Positions 21,706 through 33,779 of a stretch of DNA of 64,000 bases are shown here, one piece after another. Under the pieces are notes generated by a model. That model searched no databases. It saw nothing but the letters and a program-made list of their open reading frames with translations, and was not told where the DNA came from. Made by a program: the position numbers and the translations under genes. Source of the DNA: Gordius sp. MW1 (taxonomy: Eukaryota > Nematomorpha > Gordioida > Gordea > Gordiidae); assembly GCA_964036665.1 (NCBI GenBank), contig OZ038527.1:17940221-18004220 (forward strand), in the 5' to 3' direction. Position 1 is the first letter of the stretch. The number at the start of each line of letters is the position of its first letter.

Positions 21706-24700
21706 ATGCCTTTCGCTACTCGCACCGTCTCTTCGGTACCTTCCGCCGGAGGAAGAGACGACGACGAAGCCCTTCGTCGATCCGTACTTTCCCGCGGTCC
21801 ACACGACGTCTCCAACGCGGCTGCTTGTCAGCTGTTACGACAAATGGCGTCTCTGACTCGCATGGCGGCCGACGTATTCGGCGACTTGCACGGCCGAGCA
21901 GCTGGGATGTACCGTCGAGCGGCAAACCTGCAAACCCGCGTGGATAAATGTAGCATTGGGGTGGCGAGCCTAGAAAAGATGGCCGACGTGGCGGCACCAG
22001 CGCCCGCGTTAGCGCCATCTGGCGGATCTGGTTTCAAAAGTGAGAACTTTGGTTATGTAAGCGAAGTATTTAATCATTTTTATCGGGTGTTTTGACACCA
22101 CCAAGTTTGGATGACGAATGTACGTTGCTTTATTCTTACTAAAAGTTGTTGATTTTTGAAAAATTATGGTAAAAGATTTACTGATGCTATTGTAATTATT
22201 TTAGCTGACGTGCAGATTGCTGGTTTTAATTTTGTTTTGTACAATTTTTTGAAGAAAATAATGCAAATTCATTGTTCATTCTTTATGTTTAAGCTTTATT
22301 TCATGGTGTTTTTTTAAGTGTAGGTTTATAAAACACAATTAGATATTTAACTTCGCATAATTTAAATTTGTAATAAAACTACTACTGAGGAATAGAGGCG
22401 AATTTAAAAGTTATTATTAGGATATATGTTAAATGACATGGACATCGGGGGAAAATACGCATAAGAACCATAGATATAAGAACTTATAAAATCGTTATCA
22501 CTGTAACATCATCTCGAGGCTTTACAAATTTTTACTCCCACGAGAAGAAAGAAAGCGACTAGATCGCTTAATGAATATTAATTAAGCGTTTTTAATTTAG
22601 ACGCTAAAATATTCGCTTTTTAAGCTGTAGTCCGCCTAAATTTTGAATTTTATAATTACAATAAGGAATGACATATTACGGAACGTTGGTCTAATAGTAC
22701 CGGTGATTAAACGCCATTTTTTAATTGACATTTCCCTTAATTTTGCGATATATTATTAAAAATTCACTATTTATTTAGTAACTTGGCCCAACTATTTAGT
22801 CACGTGATATAGTTGGCATTTGCGTTTAAATTAATCAAATTTAGGATGACCTTTGATTAAAATACTTTTTTAAATTCAAACCAAACAAAAAAAAATTAAA
22901 ATGCGTCATTATGTTGTATTGTGGCCCTTCACGACCCAATATCGATTAAGGTGTGGTATTCGCATGTTAGTCGTTATACAAATTTTCCAATTTTATTGTA
23001 ATTAATAAGTCAGCATTTTTAACATCTTACAATGGGCCTTTACGTTTTAATATAGATAAGGTGCGGATTTAACTTCAACAAAACTAATTTAAAGTTGTAA
23101 TTTTTTTGTATTACACTAGCTGACCCTGCAAACGTTGTTTTGCTAAAAATACAATTTTCTTTAATATAATAAAATTCGAGAAAACTTCAGCCTTGTATGT
23201 ATGACGTCATTATTGTATAGGATGCTATAAATGAAACTGGCCGGGAAATGTCCGATATTTTTAAAACTAAAAAGAATTTTAGGATTTTGAAAACTCTATT
23301 TTACTTCTTGCCACCCTGGGCATCTATGGCTAAATTTTCGCGCAAATCGGGCCGGTAGTTTCAGAATTTAGCCCTTACATACCTAACATTTTTATTATAC
23401 TTTTAAATATCTAATTCAGCCTTGTATGTATGACGTCATTATTGTATATGATGCTGTAAATGAAATTGGCCGAGAAATGTCCGATATTTTTAAAACTAAA
23501 AAGAATTTTAGGATTCTGAAAAAGCTTTTACCTTGGCCGCCCTGGGCATCTATGGCTAAATTTTCGCGCGAATCGGGCCCGTAGTTTCAGAGTTTAGCCC
23601 TTACATACATAACAGTTTTATTATACTTTTAAATATCTAATTCAGCCTTGTATGTATGACGTCATTATTGTATATGATGCTATAAATGAAACTGGCCGGT
23701 AAATGTCCGATATTTTTAAAACTAAAAGAATTAGGATTCTGAAAAAGCTATTTTACCCTTGGGCATCTATGGCCAAATTTTCACGCGCGGGCCGGTAGTT
23801 TCAGAGTTTAGCCCTTTTTTAAAACGTAATGTCCGATAATTTTAAAACTAAAAAGAATTTTAGGATTCTGAAAAAGCTATTTTACCCCTGGCTGCCCTGG
23901 GCATCTATTGCTAAATTTTCGCGCGAATCGGGCCGGTAGTTTTAGAATTTAGCCCTTACATACATAACATTTTTATTATACTTTTAAATATCTAATTCAG
24001 CCTTGTATGTATGACGTCATTATTGTATATGATGCTATAAATCAAACTGGCCGGGAAATGTCCGATATTTTTAAAACTAAAAGGAATTTTAGGATTCTGA
24101 AATTTTACCCCTGACCGCCCTGGGCACCTATGGCTAAATTTTCGCCCGAATCGGGCCGGTAGTTTCAGAGTTTAGCCCTTTTTTAAAACGAAATGTCCGA
24201 TATTTTTAAAACTAAAAGGAATTTTAGGATTCTGAAAAAGCCATTTTACCCCTGGGCATCTATGGCTAAATTTTCGCGCGAATCTGGCCGGTAGTTTCAG
24301 AATTTAGCCCTTACATACATACATTACACACATACACTTTACTTTATATATATGGATTACTAATACTATTAAGGCCATAATTCTTTTATATTATACTTGG
24401 TAAAAGTAGTAATAGGATGATGGTCTGTTTTCCAATTCTAAGCTCATTCTTACCATTAATATTTGTTATACTCGTTATTAATAATAATGTAAATTTGGGG
24501 AACACTTCACAAAATATAGAGAACTATAGTATAAACAATTAATTTGGGATCACTGAATTTACGTTCTTTTCAACGGTGTAATAGTTAAATAAATTCTTTA
24601 ATTTTCCTTGAAGATTTTCGAAGCAAGATGCCTATCGATCAACAGGTAGTGGGTAAGAATACGATGCCTTTGGAAGTTCAGAAATTGTACGAGCTTTGCG

Positions 24701-27700
24701 ACCCCGCACCTCCTCTCTCCAAACTCAACAAATATAGGTTAGTATGTACTTTTTTTCTTGTGTCCACCTAGGCCGAAATTAGCCCGTGAAGTATCTCTTT
24801 TAATTAAAGTAACGTGCTTTATTTGAATGAAAATGATATTTAATAGATAATTTCATAGTTGGGGTATAATGATAGCCACTTTATAGATATTTTTCTAAAT
24901 GAGGTTGAAACAATATTTGAAGTTTTTAAAGGAAAAATGGCTCAAATTTTTTATAACGAATCTACTTTTTAATAAAATTAGTTAAGTAGATAGTGATTTT
25001 ATCTTGTTGTTACATTATCATAAATTTGTAAACCGTTGGTTTATTGTTTAAGCTATTTTTCATTATTTGCTGTAACTAAATTTTAAGGCGTTAACCTAGT
25101 TTTACCCGTGTTCCTAATGAATTGCAAGGAGTAACATTTAATTATTCCTTTTTTAAAAACTAATTGTAAACCTATAAGTTGTTCTAATATACGTTGATAT
25201 AAATTGATACAATTTACAAAATTACAAATGATAAGAGTCAGCTTATTTTATCGTCTGCTTTTTTACCCATTGTGAAATAACCACAATTTTTATACAGAGA
25301 AGACGGGAAGGATGCCATAAAATTTTACACAGATCCCGAATATTTTTTCGATTACTGGAAGACGGGAATGTTGAATGCTCCCGAGCCCAAACCCACCGAA
25401 CCTAAGGTTACTCGCAAGGTAAACAATTCTAATAGTTTTTATCAAACCATGGAAACTCTTTTACCTTGTTGTCAGGCTTATCGTTCGTCTACAATGCCCA
25501 TTTTTTTTAATGACTAAAAATTATCAAAAGCTTGCTTTTTATATGTCCTTTTTTGTCTTTACCATAATTGAGCTTTAAATCATGCAAAAAGTCCCAGCCA
25601 CTTCAAATTCTGTAAAAAATAAGTTTGTGTTTGTTATGATTCAATTGTTTCTGTAGCTTTATAAAATATACTAGAATATCTCTGTAAATGTTGTCTTGCT
25701 TAGTTTTTGAGGTATAAATCCTTTAATATGCCTGGGGCTTACAGAACCCCATGGACGGCTGCCCCCCTCTAAATCCTAAAAATTTTATTGAATTATGGCT
25801 ACTATTTTAAACAAATTTATTTTGTCCCTCCCTAAATCATTATTACCCACCTCTAATTTCAATCCTGGCTATGCCCATGGTTAGAATAATGGTCTTTGAG
25901 AAATATTGTAAAGGAATATTTAAATTCTTTTTCTCTTATTGTAGAAGGTGGGCTCCTGGAAGCCCTTAGTCATATAACTTTTGTATTAAAACCAAATATT
26001 ATTGAGAAATTCTATGTTCATTTTTATTTAACTATTGAAATAATGGAATCATAACAATCAATAGTTACTGATAAGCAGCATTTTTAAACGAGTTGGGGTC
26101 CTCATGACCCCACCTAACATACAGAAGTGATAAGTAAAAATTTATCTTATTGAATGCTCTATTTAGTATCAAAACGTTGATACAACCTTACAGCTCCATG
26201 ACAAATCAAAACGTTTTCGACCGACCATCTCAGATATGGATAATTTTTGGTGAGGATGTAGGCCTCATGTATTATAGTAATTTTGGAAAATTTTACCCAT
26301 TTTGGGCCAATAATTTTTAAGTTATGGACGTTTAAAGGGCCAAAATTACGCTCGGGACCGTTTTATAGATTTTACCATTTTTGAATGTAATGGCGCTATT
26401 CAATCAAATTTTGGTGCATTTTGTTCCTAAAAAAATTCTCTATCAAAATAATTTAATTAAAAACCCCAAACTTTTGCGGTTTATTTTTTGTGGTCAAATT
26501 AGTGAAAAATCAAAACCTATTTGTCGATTATATGAAATCACCAATTTCACAATGTGCACTCCTTTATGGCCCATCATATTTCAATCATAAAAAGTTTGGG
26601 GACCGGCTACGAGATGGTCAAGAATTCGAAAAATTACATTTTCACCAATAATATTTATAGATGGCGGTATAATTAATTATCACAAGAACATATTATGATG
26701 TTTGTTTTTCATCAAATGTAAAATTTATTAAAATACATGCTAAATAAATAATATTTGAATAAAAATAAACTTAAATTTTAAACTTATATTTGCGCGATGG
26801 GCAAGTAACCGAGTTAGCAATAATTTTTTAAATACCTTTCATCCCGCAAATTTTTTATAAATTTAGGATGGATTATCAATACAAAAATAATAATATTTGA
26901 GCAATTTTGCCATCATGTTAGTATTTATTTTTTTTCCAACCTCACATTTATTTTAGCCCACCCCTATATCATTTAAGTTAAAATTCAAGATCTAATTTTC
27001 AAGCTCGGAAAATTGTCCAATGCGCAGAAAAAAAAGATCAAAATTTAAGTTTATTTTTATTCCAATATTATTTATTTACCATGTATTTTATTAAATTTTA
27101 TTTGATGAAAAACAAACATCATAAGATGTTCTTGTGATAATTGATTATACCGCCATCTATAAATATTTTTGGTGAAAATGTAATTTTTCGAATTCTTGAT
27201 CATCTAGCCGGTCCCAAACTTTTTATGATTGAAATATGATAATGGGTTATAAAGGAGTGCACATTGTGAAATTGGTGATTTCATATAATCGACAAATAGG
27301 TTTAGATTTTTCACTAATTTGACCACAAAAAATAAACCGCAAAAGTTTGGGGTTTTTTGTTAAATTATTTCGATAGAGAATAGGAACAAAATGCACCAAA
27401 TTTTGATTGAATAGCACCATTACTTTCAAAAATAAGACAAAAATAGTAAAATCTATAAAACGGTCTCGACCGTGATTTTGGCCCTTTAAACGTCCATAAC
27501 TTAAAAAGTATTGGCCCAAAATGGCTAAAATTTTCCGAAATTACTCTAATACATGAGGCCTACATCCTCACCAAAAACTATCCATATCTGAGATGGTCGG
27601 TCGAAAATCGTCTTTTTTGACGATTCGACGTGGAATGGCCCATATATAATCCATTAAAATGACCTAAAAATAGCGAGAAATTCGACTTTTTAAACCATAC

Positions 27701-29528
27701 CCTCTAATGTATTATATTTCAAAAGGTATTATCCCCCGCGCCGCCCCCTACAAATCTCCAGCCTCTACGGAAAAACGACTTTGCCGACGGCCCATTAATT
27801 GGACGAGGCACATACCAAACCCTTTTACCGCACCCCCCACCCCCCAACACTTTAGCTTTAGGGCCCGCTCTCAGACAACTTACCATAGGACACCCACCTT
27901 CCTCCTCAGCCCTCAATTATTATCCAGGCCATTGTCCTAATTACCTTCCACCTCCGTGGCAGCAATCGGGCCCCCCCGCAGTCGGACATTACGGCTTACC
28001 ACCGACCATGCCCTACCCTCATCAGTCGCCTGGCGTGCCCCGCCCTTTTTTTTCCAGATCCGGCCCTACTTCTCACCCTAATTACCTCCCTCACCCTCAT
28101 CATGATTCTCTACCCCCACCCGTCGCCACCTCCTACATTCGATCCCAGGTAACGGGTTTGGGGGCCTACGAGTTGACTCCCATGGTTTCGCCACCATCTC
28201 CTACTCCCTCGGGCAGCACCACCCCTCAGCGTTCCCGCCCTTCTAATCCTCCCCCGCCCCTCCCCCCACCGCCTCCACCCCCACTACCCGCCCTTACATC
28301 ACTCATAAGCGACGATCATCATCACTTCCTACCCCCTCCACCCTCGCTCACGAATACGCCCACAGCGGGTACATTTTCCCCTCCTCCACCCCCACCACCC
28401 TTCTCCTTGGCTGAGCATGATTCGCTGGCAACCATAGGATACGTAGATGAGCACGAAACTGACAATGTCGACCAAGTTTCGGGCAAGATAATGGTTGGTA
28501 ATACTATCCCTCAGACCGGCGATATGCATCGAGATAACCTGTTATCAGCTATACGAACTGGTGATAAATAATTGTTGATAAAATGCATGGGCGTAGCCCC
28601 AGGGTCAAAATTTGTGGGAGGCAATTTAATGATTTAAGGGGAAAAGAGAGGGAGTAAAATCATAAATTTTTTAAAAATTTTAACAAATTTTTGGATTTAG
28701 AGAAGCAGTCGTCCTTCTCTGCTTCTCCTGGCTAAGCCCATGATAAGATATCTATTGTGTCGTACGCACACACGGCTCTTATATTTCGACGATTAAATTG
28801 GGTTATAGTGCATTTGATTTGGTAGCCTAAATTTTATACAAGGAGTTTGTTAGGAATCTCTGTTATGTTCTTGGTTAAGATTATTAATGCACATCCCGGC
28901 TCTCAAACCACAACTTTTCCATCGATAACTTTTTGCTAGTGGAAGTGCTAGTTCGTTAACGGAATTTTAAATGGAGAAGATGCATTGTTTGTACGATAGC
29001 TATTTTTATTGGTAATTTAAGCAAGTAGACCTTGGCATGTTCTTAGCAGCGCCTCGGTGATTTTGTTTTGCAATTAATGTGAAACTAAGTAATGTTACAT
29101 TTTTATCTGCGCGAAGCAATTATTCAAATGATAAAATTTAAAAAGCTTGAATTCACCATTACTTAAGAAATTAGAGGAAGTTTGTTAACTTTTTTGCATT
29201 TCACATTGAAATTCGTTTCTTATAAGGCGTCCCACTCAAAAAAGTGGAAAGCAGCGTTGCCCTCAGCAACGGACCTACGCCCGAGGCTTCTGCTCCGCTA
29301 GTAACCACAAAAGATAAGATTATCACGGCAGGGAAGGTTAACGGAGAGATTTTAAGTGGCCCGGCTGGCCGAATAACCATCATAACACCCAATACACTGG
29401 CAGCCGGTATTGGTGCAACCTTGCCCACAGATGTAGCTTCTATACTAGCCCGACGCATAGCCGTGGAATACTCTGACACTGAAGACACGGAAGAAGGTTC
29501 TAGCGGAGAATGGGTGGAAAATACTTGA
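21706..29528 (+). CDS. WASF: WAVE/SCAR actin nucleation-promoting factor, 5 coding exons
   Basis: Exons 21706-22039, 24614-24737, 25298-25418, 27726-28560 and 29227-29528 join in frame to 571 codons plus TGA; all introns are GT-AG. WAVE proteins, in the WAVE regulatory complex, relay Rac signals to Arp2/3 at the leading edge. Residues 1-110 form the WAVE homology domain (CQLLRQMASLTRMAADVFGD). Exons 2-3 carry LYELCDPAPPLSKLNKYRED and AIKFYTDPEYFFDYW. Exon 4 is proline-rich (194-455) with runs of 5-8 prolines. A WH2 motif spans the last splice (DNLLSAIRTG|VPLKK, 462-477), followed by a connector helix DVASILARRIAVEYSD (540-555) and an acidic tail with its single Trp (566). Oddities: I find no lysine-rich basic region between exons 3 and 4, and the WH2-connector linker is about 60 residues instead of about 25. 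Family is certain; the start of exon 4 is the least sure boundary. Confidence 0.93.
23188..24330. repeat. ~228-bp tandem repeat array in WAVE intron 1
   Basis: CAGCCTTGTATGTATGACGT begins units at 23188, 23417, 23643 and 23998. The last interval includes an extra partial unit of about 130 bp that starts at AATGTCCGAT. Each unit has ATGTCCGATATTTTTAAAAC, CCGCCCTGGGCATCTATGG and GAATCGGGCCGGTAGTTTCA. The same core occurs once, reversed, at 4011-4160 and again at 62010-62160. A CTAGCTGACCCTGCAAACGT motif lies just upstream (23118). Confidence 0.85.
25730..25879. mobile_element. Degraded GGGCGTAGCC-family MITE in WAVE intron 3
   Basis: The right end CTGGCTATGCCCATG and interior CGGCTGCCCCCCTCTAAATC match the family. 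The left terminus is altered (CCTGGGGCTTACAG) and no target duplication is visible. Confidence 0.6.
26209..27614. repeat. Long inverted repeat (foldback element) in WAVE intron 3
   Basis: Left arm 26209-26779 and right arm 27040-27614 are near-perfect reverse complements of about 570 bp with a 260-bp spacer. Both arms hold the same small frame (QISEKSKPICRLYEITNFTM), once on each strand. A short perfect hairpin, GGGGTCCTCATGACCCC, lies 100 bp to the left. I see no transposase and no clear target duplication. In the WAVE pre-mRNA the arms could form a long duplex. Confidence 0.9.
28586..28742. mobile_element. GGGCGTAGCC-family MITE in the last WAVE intron
   Basis: Begins CATGGGCGTAGCC and ends TGGCTAAGCCCATG. 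Flanks ATAAAATG and ATAAGATA agree at 6 of 8 positions, consistent with an aged octamer duplication. Confidence 0.75.
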
Positions 29529-30117
29529 ATTTCGCCTACTTCACTGCACTAGATTGCGCCCGCTCGCTTATTTTCTATAGTGTTTCTATCGCCGTTTATA
29601 TACTTTTTATGTACAAATCATGGGATTAAATCGTGTTTTTTGTGATCGATTCGTTTACTATGTACAACTTCCACGCTTCCTAGCCTTGGATACCTCGCTT
29701 AGAAATGTCTTATTTTATACACTAATAAATACGCTTTTTTAACATACGAGAGGCATGGTGATTATGTTTTTAAATTTTTAAAATTTCTTATCTATTATTA
29801 ATGAAGTTTTTTGGTGAAAGATCGATATTTGTAGTATAAATTTTAAGCCTATCTTTTTAGCCACTTTGCTTAAGGCAAATTTCTTAGGATTAAGCACATT
29901 TAGATTTTAAGAACACATTTTATTCAAAAAATTTATTTCAGTAAATTATGATTTTTGATATCTCATATTTGTTTTCTAGTAACTTATAGTTCCTCCCCTA
30001 ACTTAGCCTAAAGAATAGAATTTGTTTATGGAATGCTTTTTTTTATAATAGAGTCTCAATCACACAATATATTTCCGAGATTTTTATTGGTGTCTATTAA
30101 TCATTCTGTATTTTCGA

Positions 30118-31563
30118 TTAATTACCGCTTATTTTAAGACGACTCGGACAACTATCTCTTACATTTGTGTCGTCAGCTAACCACGTTCCCGTTTTCCTTA
30201 ATTCCATCCACGTGAATATTGCGATAGTGATTACTATAAAAGCGCCTACAATTGCAATTGGCCACATCTGTTCCCACATCGTCTTGCTAGTCTCTATTTT
30301 CTGTTCACGCTGCTGAGCTATTAAGTATTGACTGTAAGAATCCGTCATATTACGGGAGAGTTCATTGAGGTAAGTAAGCGTGTCAACACTAAGATGTTTG
30401 TTTGGACCGGCATTGTCGAGTTTAGAAGACCCTTCGAAGAGTAAACTAGCTATATCGGTGCTCAAATTCTTTCTCGGCCCAACGTCTTTGGAGCCTAGTG
30501 TTTGGGAGTTATCCGTCTTAATGTCTTTTCCGATCCCATTTTCAATGCAGGAATACTCTCGTAAAAAGTTTGAGATATTAGCGGCCCCGTAAACGCTTAG
30601 ACTTGGGGTAGAAATGCAAATTGTTTCGACCACGTGTTGACCTAAACGATCTAAATCGGTGTCATCTTGCGTCGAGCTAGGCACGTTAAGGGATGCCCTG
30701 CTGAGAGCGACACCCAACCTTATGTAGCCGTAGAAGATGTGCATGAGATTACAGGTGCATTGCAAGGGATTGTGGGAAAGGAAGATTATTGAATTCCGCA
30801 TTGGTATCGATGCGCTATCTATTTGCGATATAGCGTTGTTTGAAAGATCAACCAATTCTATCTTGGTGGGTAGTGACGCGTTGAACCCCTTCAAATTATT
30901 GGAATGTAAATCTAACGCCTTCAAATTGCTCAAATTTGTAAAAACATCTGCGCTTAAACTTTGAAGATTGTTGCAACACAGATCTAATTTTTCTAGCATC
31001 GCGAAAGTTTTACCCGAAACTAATGGGAAGCCTAAACTTGTCAAATGATTTTCCCCTAAATCCAAAGATTTCAATTCAATCAGGTGCTCAAAATAATAAA
31101 GCTTGACACTCGATAATAGGTTGCGCCTCAAACTAAGATGCCTGAGATTGGATGTGTGGATGAATGCATCTTTTTGTAAATCTTTAATCTCCCCCGATAC
31201 CCAAGCAAACCGACTCAGATTAAAAAGTGATGCTAGGACTCTTAAAAATTCTCCTTGAACAATAGGAAAACTAATATCGTGGAGGGTAACGTTGCTTACA
31301 TTACGATTGGGATTCAGTTTATGAACGAAGGCTAGCATTTTTGAATAGGACGTTCTTTGGCAGCTAAATGAATTATAATCAAGATGACATTCAAAAATTT
31401 TAGTAATGTGAGTAGATTTTGACATCAAAGGTTTGGAAGTAGTGGTGTCATTTAGCGACATATTAAAAGAGCTGTGAGTGACAGAGGTAGTCAGATTTGT
31501 TGTCACCATAGAATTCGTATCTGACAAAGCGTTGAGTAAGATTACATAAATAATTTGGATCAT
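30118..31563 (-). CDS. Single-pass leucine-rich-repeat membrane protein (single exon, 481 aa)
   Basis: An uninterrupted minus-strand frame. Residues 1-15 are a hydrophobic leader (MIQIIYVILLNALSD), followed by a Thr/Ser/Asn-rich segment with many N-glycosylation sequons. Leucine-rich repeats occupy about 138-262 (LRHLSLRRNLL, LKSLDLGENHLTSL, LEKLDLCCNNLQSL, LKALDLHSNNLKGF, IELVDLSNNAISQI). They are capped by a C-terminal LRR flank NPLQCTCN with cysteines at 269, 271, 316 and 339. A transmembrane helix lies at about 433-453, then 28 cytoplasmic residues. The layout predicts an extracellular recognition or adhesion receptor. No Toll/IL-1 receptor or other signalling domain is present. It lies tail to tail with WAVE, 589 bp apart. 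I do not recognise a specific orthologue. Confidence 0.85.
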   Translation of the reverse strand: MIQIIYVILLNALSDTNSMVTTNLTTSVTHSSFNMSLNDTTTSKPLMSKSTHITKIFECHLDYNSFSCQRTSYSKMLAFVHKLNPNRNVSNVTLHDISFPIVQGEFLRVLASLFNLSRFAWVSGEIKDLQKDAFIHTSNLRHLSLRRNLLSSVKLYYFEHLIELKSLDLGENHLTSLGFPLVSGKTFAMLEKLDLCCNNLQSLSADVFTNLSNLKALDLHSNNLKGFNASLPTKIELVDLSNNAISQIDSASIPMRNSIIFLSHNPLQCTCNLMHIFYGYIRLGVALSRASLNVPSSTQDDTDLDRLGQHVVETICISTPSLSVYGAANISNFLREYSCIENGIGKDIKTDNSQTLGSKDVGPRKNLSTDIASLLFEGSSKLDNAGPNKHLSVDTLTYLNELSRNMTDSYSQYLIAQQREQKIETSKTMWEQMWPIAIVGAFIVITIAIFTWMELRKTGTWLADDTNVRDSCPSRLKISGN

Positions 31564-32230
31564 AAAGATTGAATGCCAGTATAAATAAAGACTAATTAGA
31601 ATATATAAATTTAAACTAACTCATTTTAAAACAATGTGTTATATACTATTGTTGGAGTTGTTTTTTATTTAATCGTTACGATATCACATTTTTGCTCTAT
31701 TAATTTAAAATATATTTATATGACTTGTATCTTATTAAATCAATGTCTCAAAATGATTTTTTTGGAGAACCTCTAAGTAAAAAATCTAACTTTGACCTAG
31801 TATGATCAAACCTTTAGGAATAAACCTTAAGGGTAACTTGTTCCGATTCGTAACAGTACAGCCTTTACAAAAAAGAGAAATTGTTTAGAGAGTATATTTA
31901 TTAATAATATAAAATTAAATTTTAACTGCTTAATATTAAGTTTATTTGAACCAAATGACAATTTTGAACAAATACTCTATATAAAAATTAGATTCATCGT
32001 GAGCATAAGGAGCTCAAAATTTTATAACAAATAACAAAAATATAAAAGCTTTGTTGATTCATTAATTTTTTATATAGGCTTATTATCACCCATAAATTGA
32101 TTAGCAATATGCCCAATTCAAGCGATATACTTATAAAAGGATTTAATGTAAAAGTGTTATTTCAAATAATATTGGGATTACAGAAAAAATTAAATAGCAT
32201 TGAAAGAAGGGATACTAACTTTTGTTTAAA
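31564..32230. other. Intergenic, nothing recognised
   Basis: AT-rich DNA immediately upstream of the LRR start codon; it may include that gene's promoter, but I see no specific site. Confidence 0.4.
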
Positions 32231-33215
32231 TCAAAAAGTATAAAAATATTAATTTGAAAAAAAAACGAAAAAAATTTTTGATTCACACTTTGGCTAATGG
32301 TGATTTTTTCCATTGGTCAGCAGCCAACGGACGGCCAAAAAGTCACATTATCAATGGTATTAACAAAAACAATATATTAATTTGAAAAAAAACGAAAAAA
32401 AAAAATTTGATTTACACGTTGGCCAATGGTGATTTTTTTCATTGGTCAGTAGCCAGCGGACGGTCAAAAAGTCATATAATCAATGGTATTAACAAGAACA
32501 ATATATTAATTTAATTTAAAAAAGAAATAAAAATTTTGCCCTCTCCGGAATTCGAACCCACATTAGTAAAGGCCATTTGAAGGGGAGGGCACAGGGTAAT
32601 TAGCAATGTTAACCAATTCAAAAACGAAAAAAAAAATTCGATTTATACTTTGGCCAATGGTCATTTTTTCATTAGTCAGTAGCCAGAACACTGTCAAAAA
32701 GTCATATTCTCAATGGTATTAACAAGAACAATATATTAATTTAATTTAGAAAAAATAGAAATTTTGCCCTCTCCGGGATTCGAACCCACATTAGTAAAGG
32801 CATAGGCTTTTGTAGGGGCACAGGGACCCTTATTAGTAAAGGCATAGGCTTTTGTAGGGGCATAGGGACCCATAATAGTAGAGGCGTAGGCCCTTGTAGG
32901 AAAGGGCATAGGGTATTTATCAATGTTAACCTAATATACCCAATTCAAAGACGAAAAAATAAAATTTTGATTTATTTGGCCAATGGTCATTTTTTCATTG
33001 GGCAGTAGCCAGCGGACGGTCAAAAAGTCATATTATCAATGTTATTAACAAGAACAAAATATTAATTTAATTTAAAAAAAAAAAAAAAAAAATTTGTCCT
33101 CTCCCTGGCTTGAACTCAAGACCTCCAGGTCATAAAGCTGGCGCCATAACTTGGTGGACAACGGACAACGGACGGACAACAAAAAACGAGCCCATAAATT
33201 GCATAGCAATTAATA
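32231..33215. repeat. Decayed partial copy of the composite repeat
   Basis: Contains isolated hairpin units (TGGCTAATGGTGA...CCATTGGTCAGCAGCC near 32291, and others near 32420, 32650 and 32980), B-box-like motifs (32545 and 32777), ~44-bp tandem units (32810-32910), and a tRNA-like minus-strand segment (33095-33160). It ends with GCCCATAAATTGCATAGC at 33190. Confidence 0.8.
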
Positions 33216-33578
33216 ATTTCGGATCTAAGTCTTAAGAGACGCGTAGCATTGCCAAGGCATAGTTAAAAATGCATAATTTGCATGTTGGACTATAAATAAT
33301 TTTGTCATCGTGTGAGAATTTTAAAACAAGTAACTTTCTATAAGGTTTATGCTTATAGTCATGCCAAAATAGAATATTGATTAATTTGTAAGCGATCGAA
33401 ATACAAGTACAACATTGATATGAATTTGGTAGCAATGTGACAATATTTTAATTTACCTCGTTATCATTTTAAACTCAATTACTCAAATTTTTTGAAATCA
33501 CATTGCTCCCAATCTGCTTCTGAGCATATTATTGAATTACTAATTATCGAATTCAGCTAATCATACATGTATAAAAGC

Positions 33579-33779
33579 TAGAGTTGTTAAATTGCTAACT
33601 TGCTTTAACTAAAGCTAGCATGTGCTCGAGCTTCTGCTCGGCCCTCGAGCATTTTTATATGCTACTGTTCTGCCTAGTGCACCGAAGCAAGCACTCTTTG
33701 TGCTAACGCGCATATTAAGCAACTCAGTGTGCGTGCTCGCATCTGGAGTTTGAAGCAAGTTAGCAATTTAACAACTCTA
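33579..33779. mobile_element. 201-bp hAT-type MITE with perfect 27-bp inverted ends
   Basis: The first 27 bases (TAGAGTTGTTAAATTGC...) are the exact complement of the last 27 (753-779 of this kb). Flanks ATAAAAGC (33571-33578) and AACAAAGC (33780-33787) agree at 6 of 8 positions. TAGAG ends and an octamer duplication suggest hAT. The interior is rich in GTGCTCGAGC-like words; no ORF. Confidence 0.8.

Noticed and set aside
25925-25985. Possible extra WAVE exon after TATTGTAG (KVGSWKPLVI then stop)
   Set aside because: Would end translation at once and has no similarity to the missing basic region.
26381-27519. Similar small proteins on opposite strands (26381-26590 + and 27247-27519 -)
   Set aside because: They are the same sequence in the two arms of an inverted repeat. 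No domain, and substitutions do not clearly favour the protein. Possibly an old element ORF but unsupported.
27707-27940. ORF beginning before WAVE exon 4 in another frame
   Set aside because: The frame shared with the proline-rich and WH2 coding sequence is open from 27708 and gives a consistent acceptor at 27725; the other frame is a shadow.
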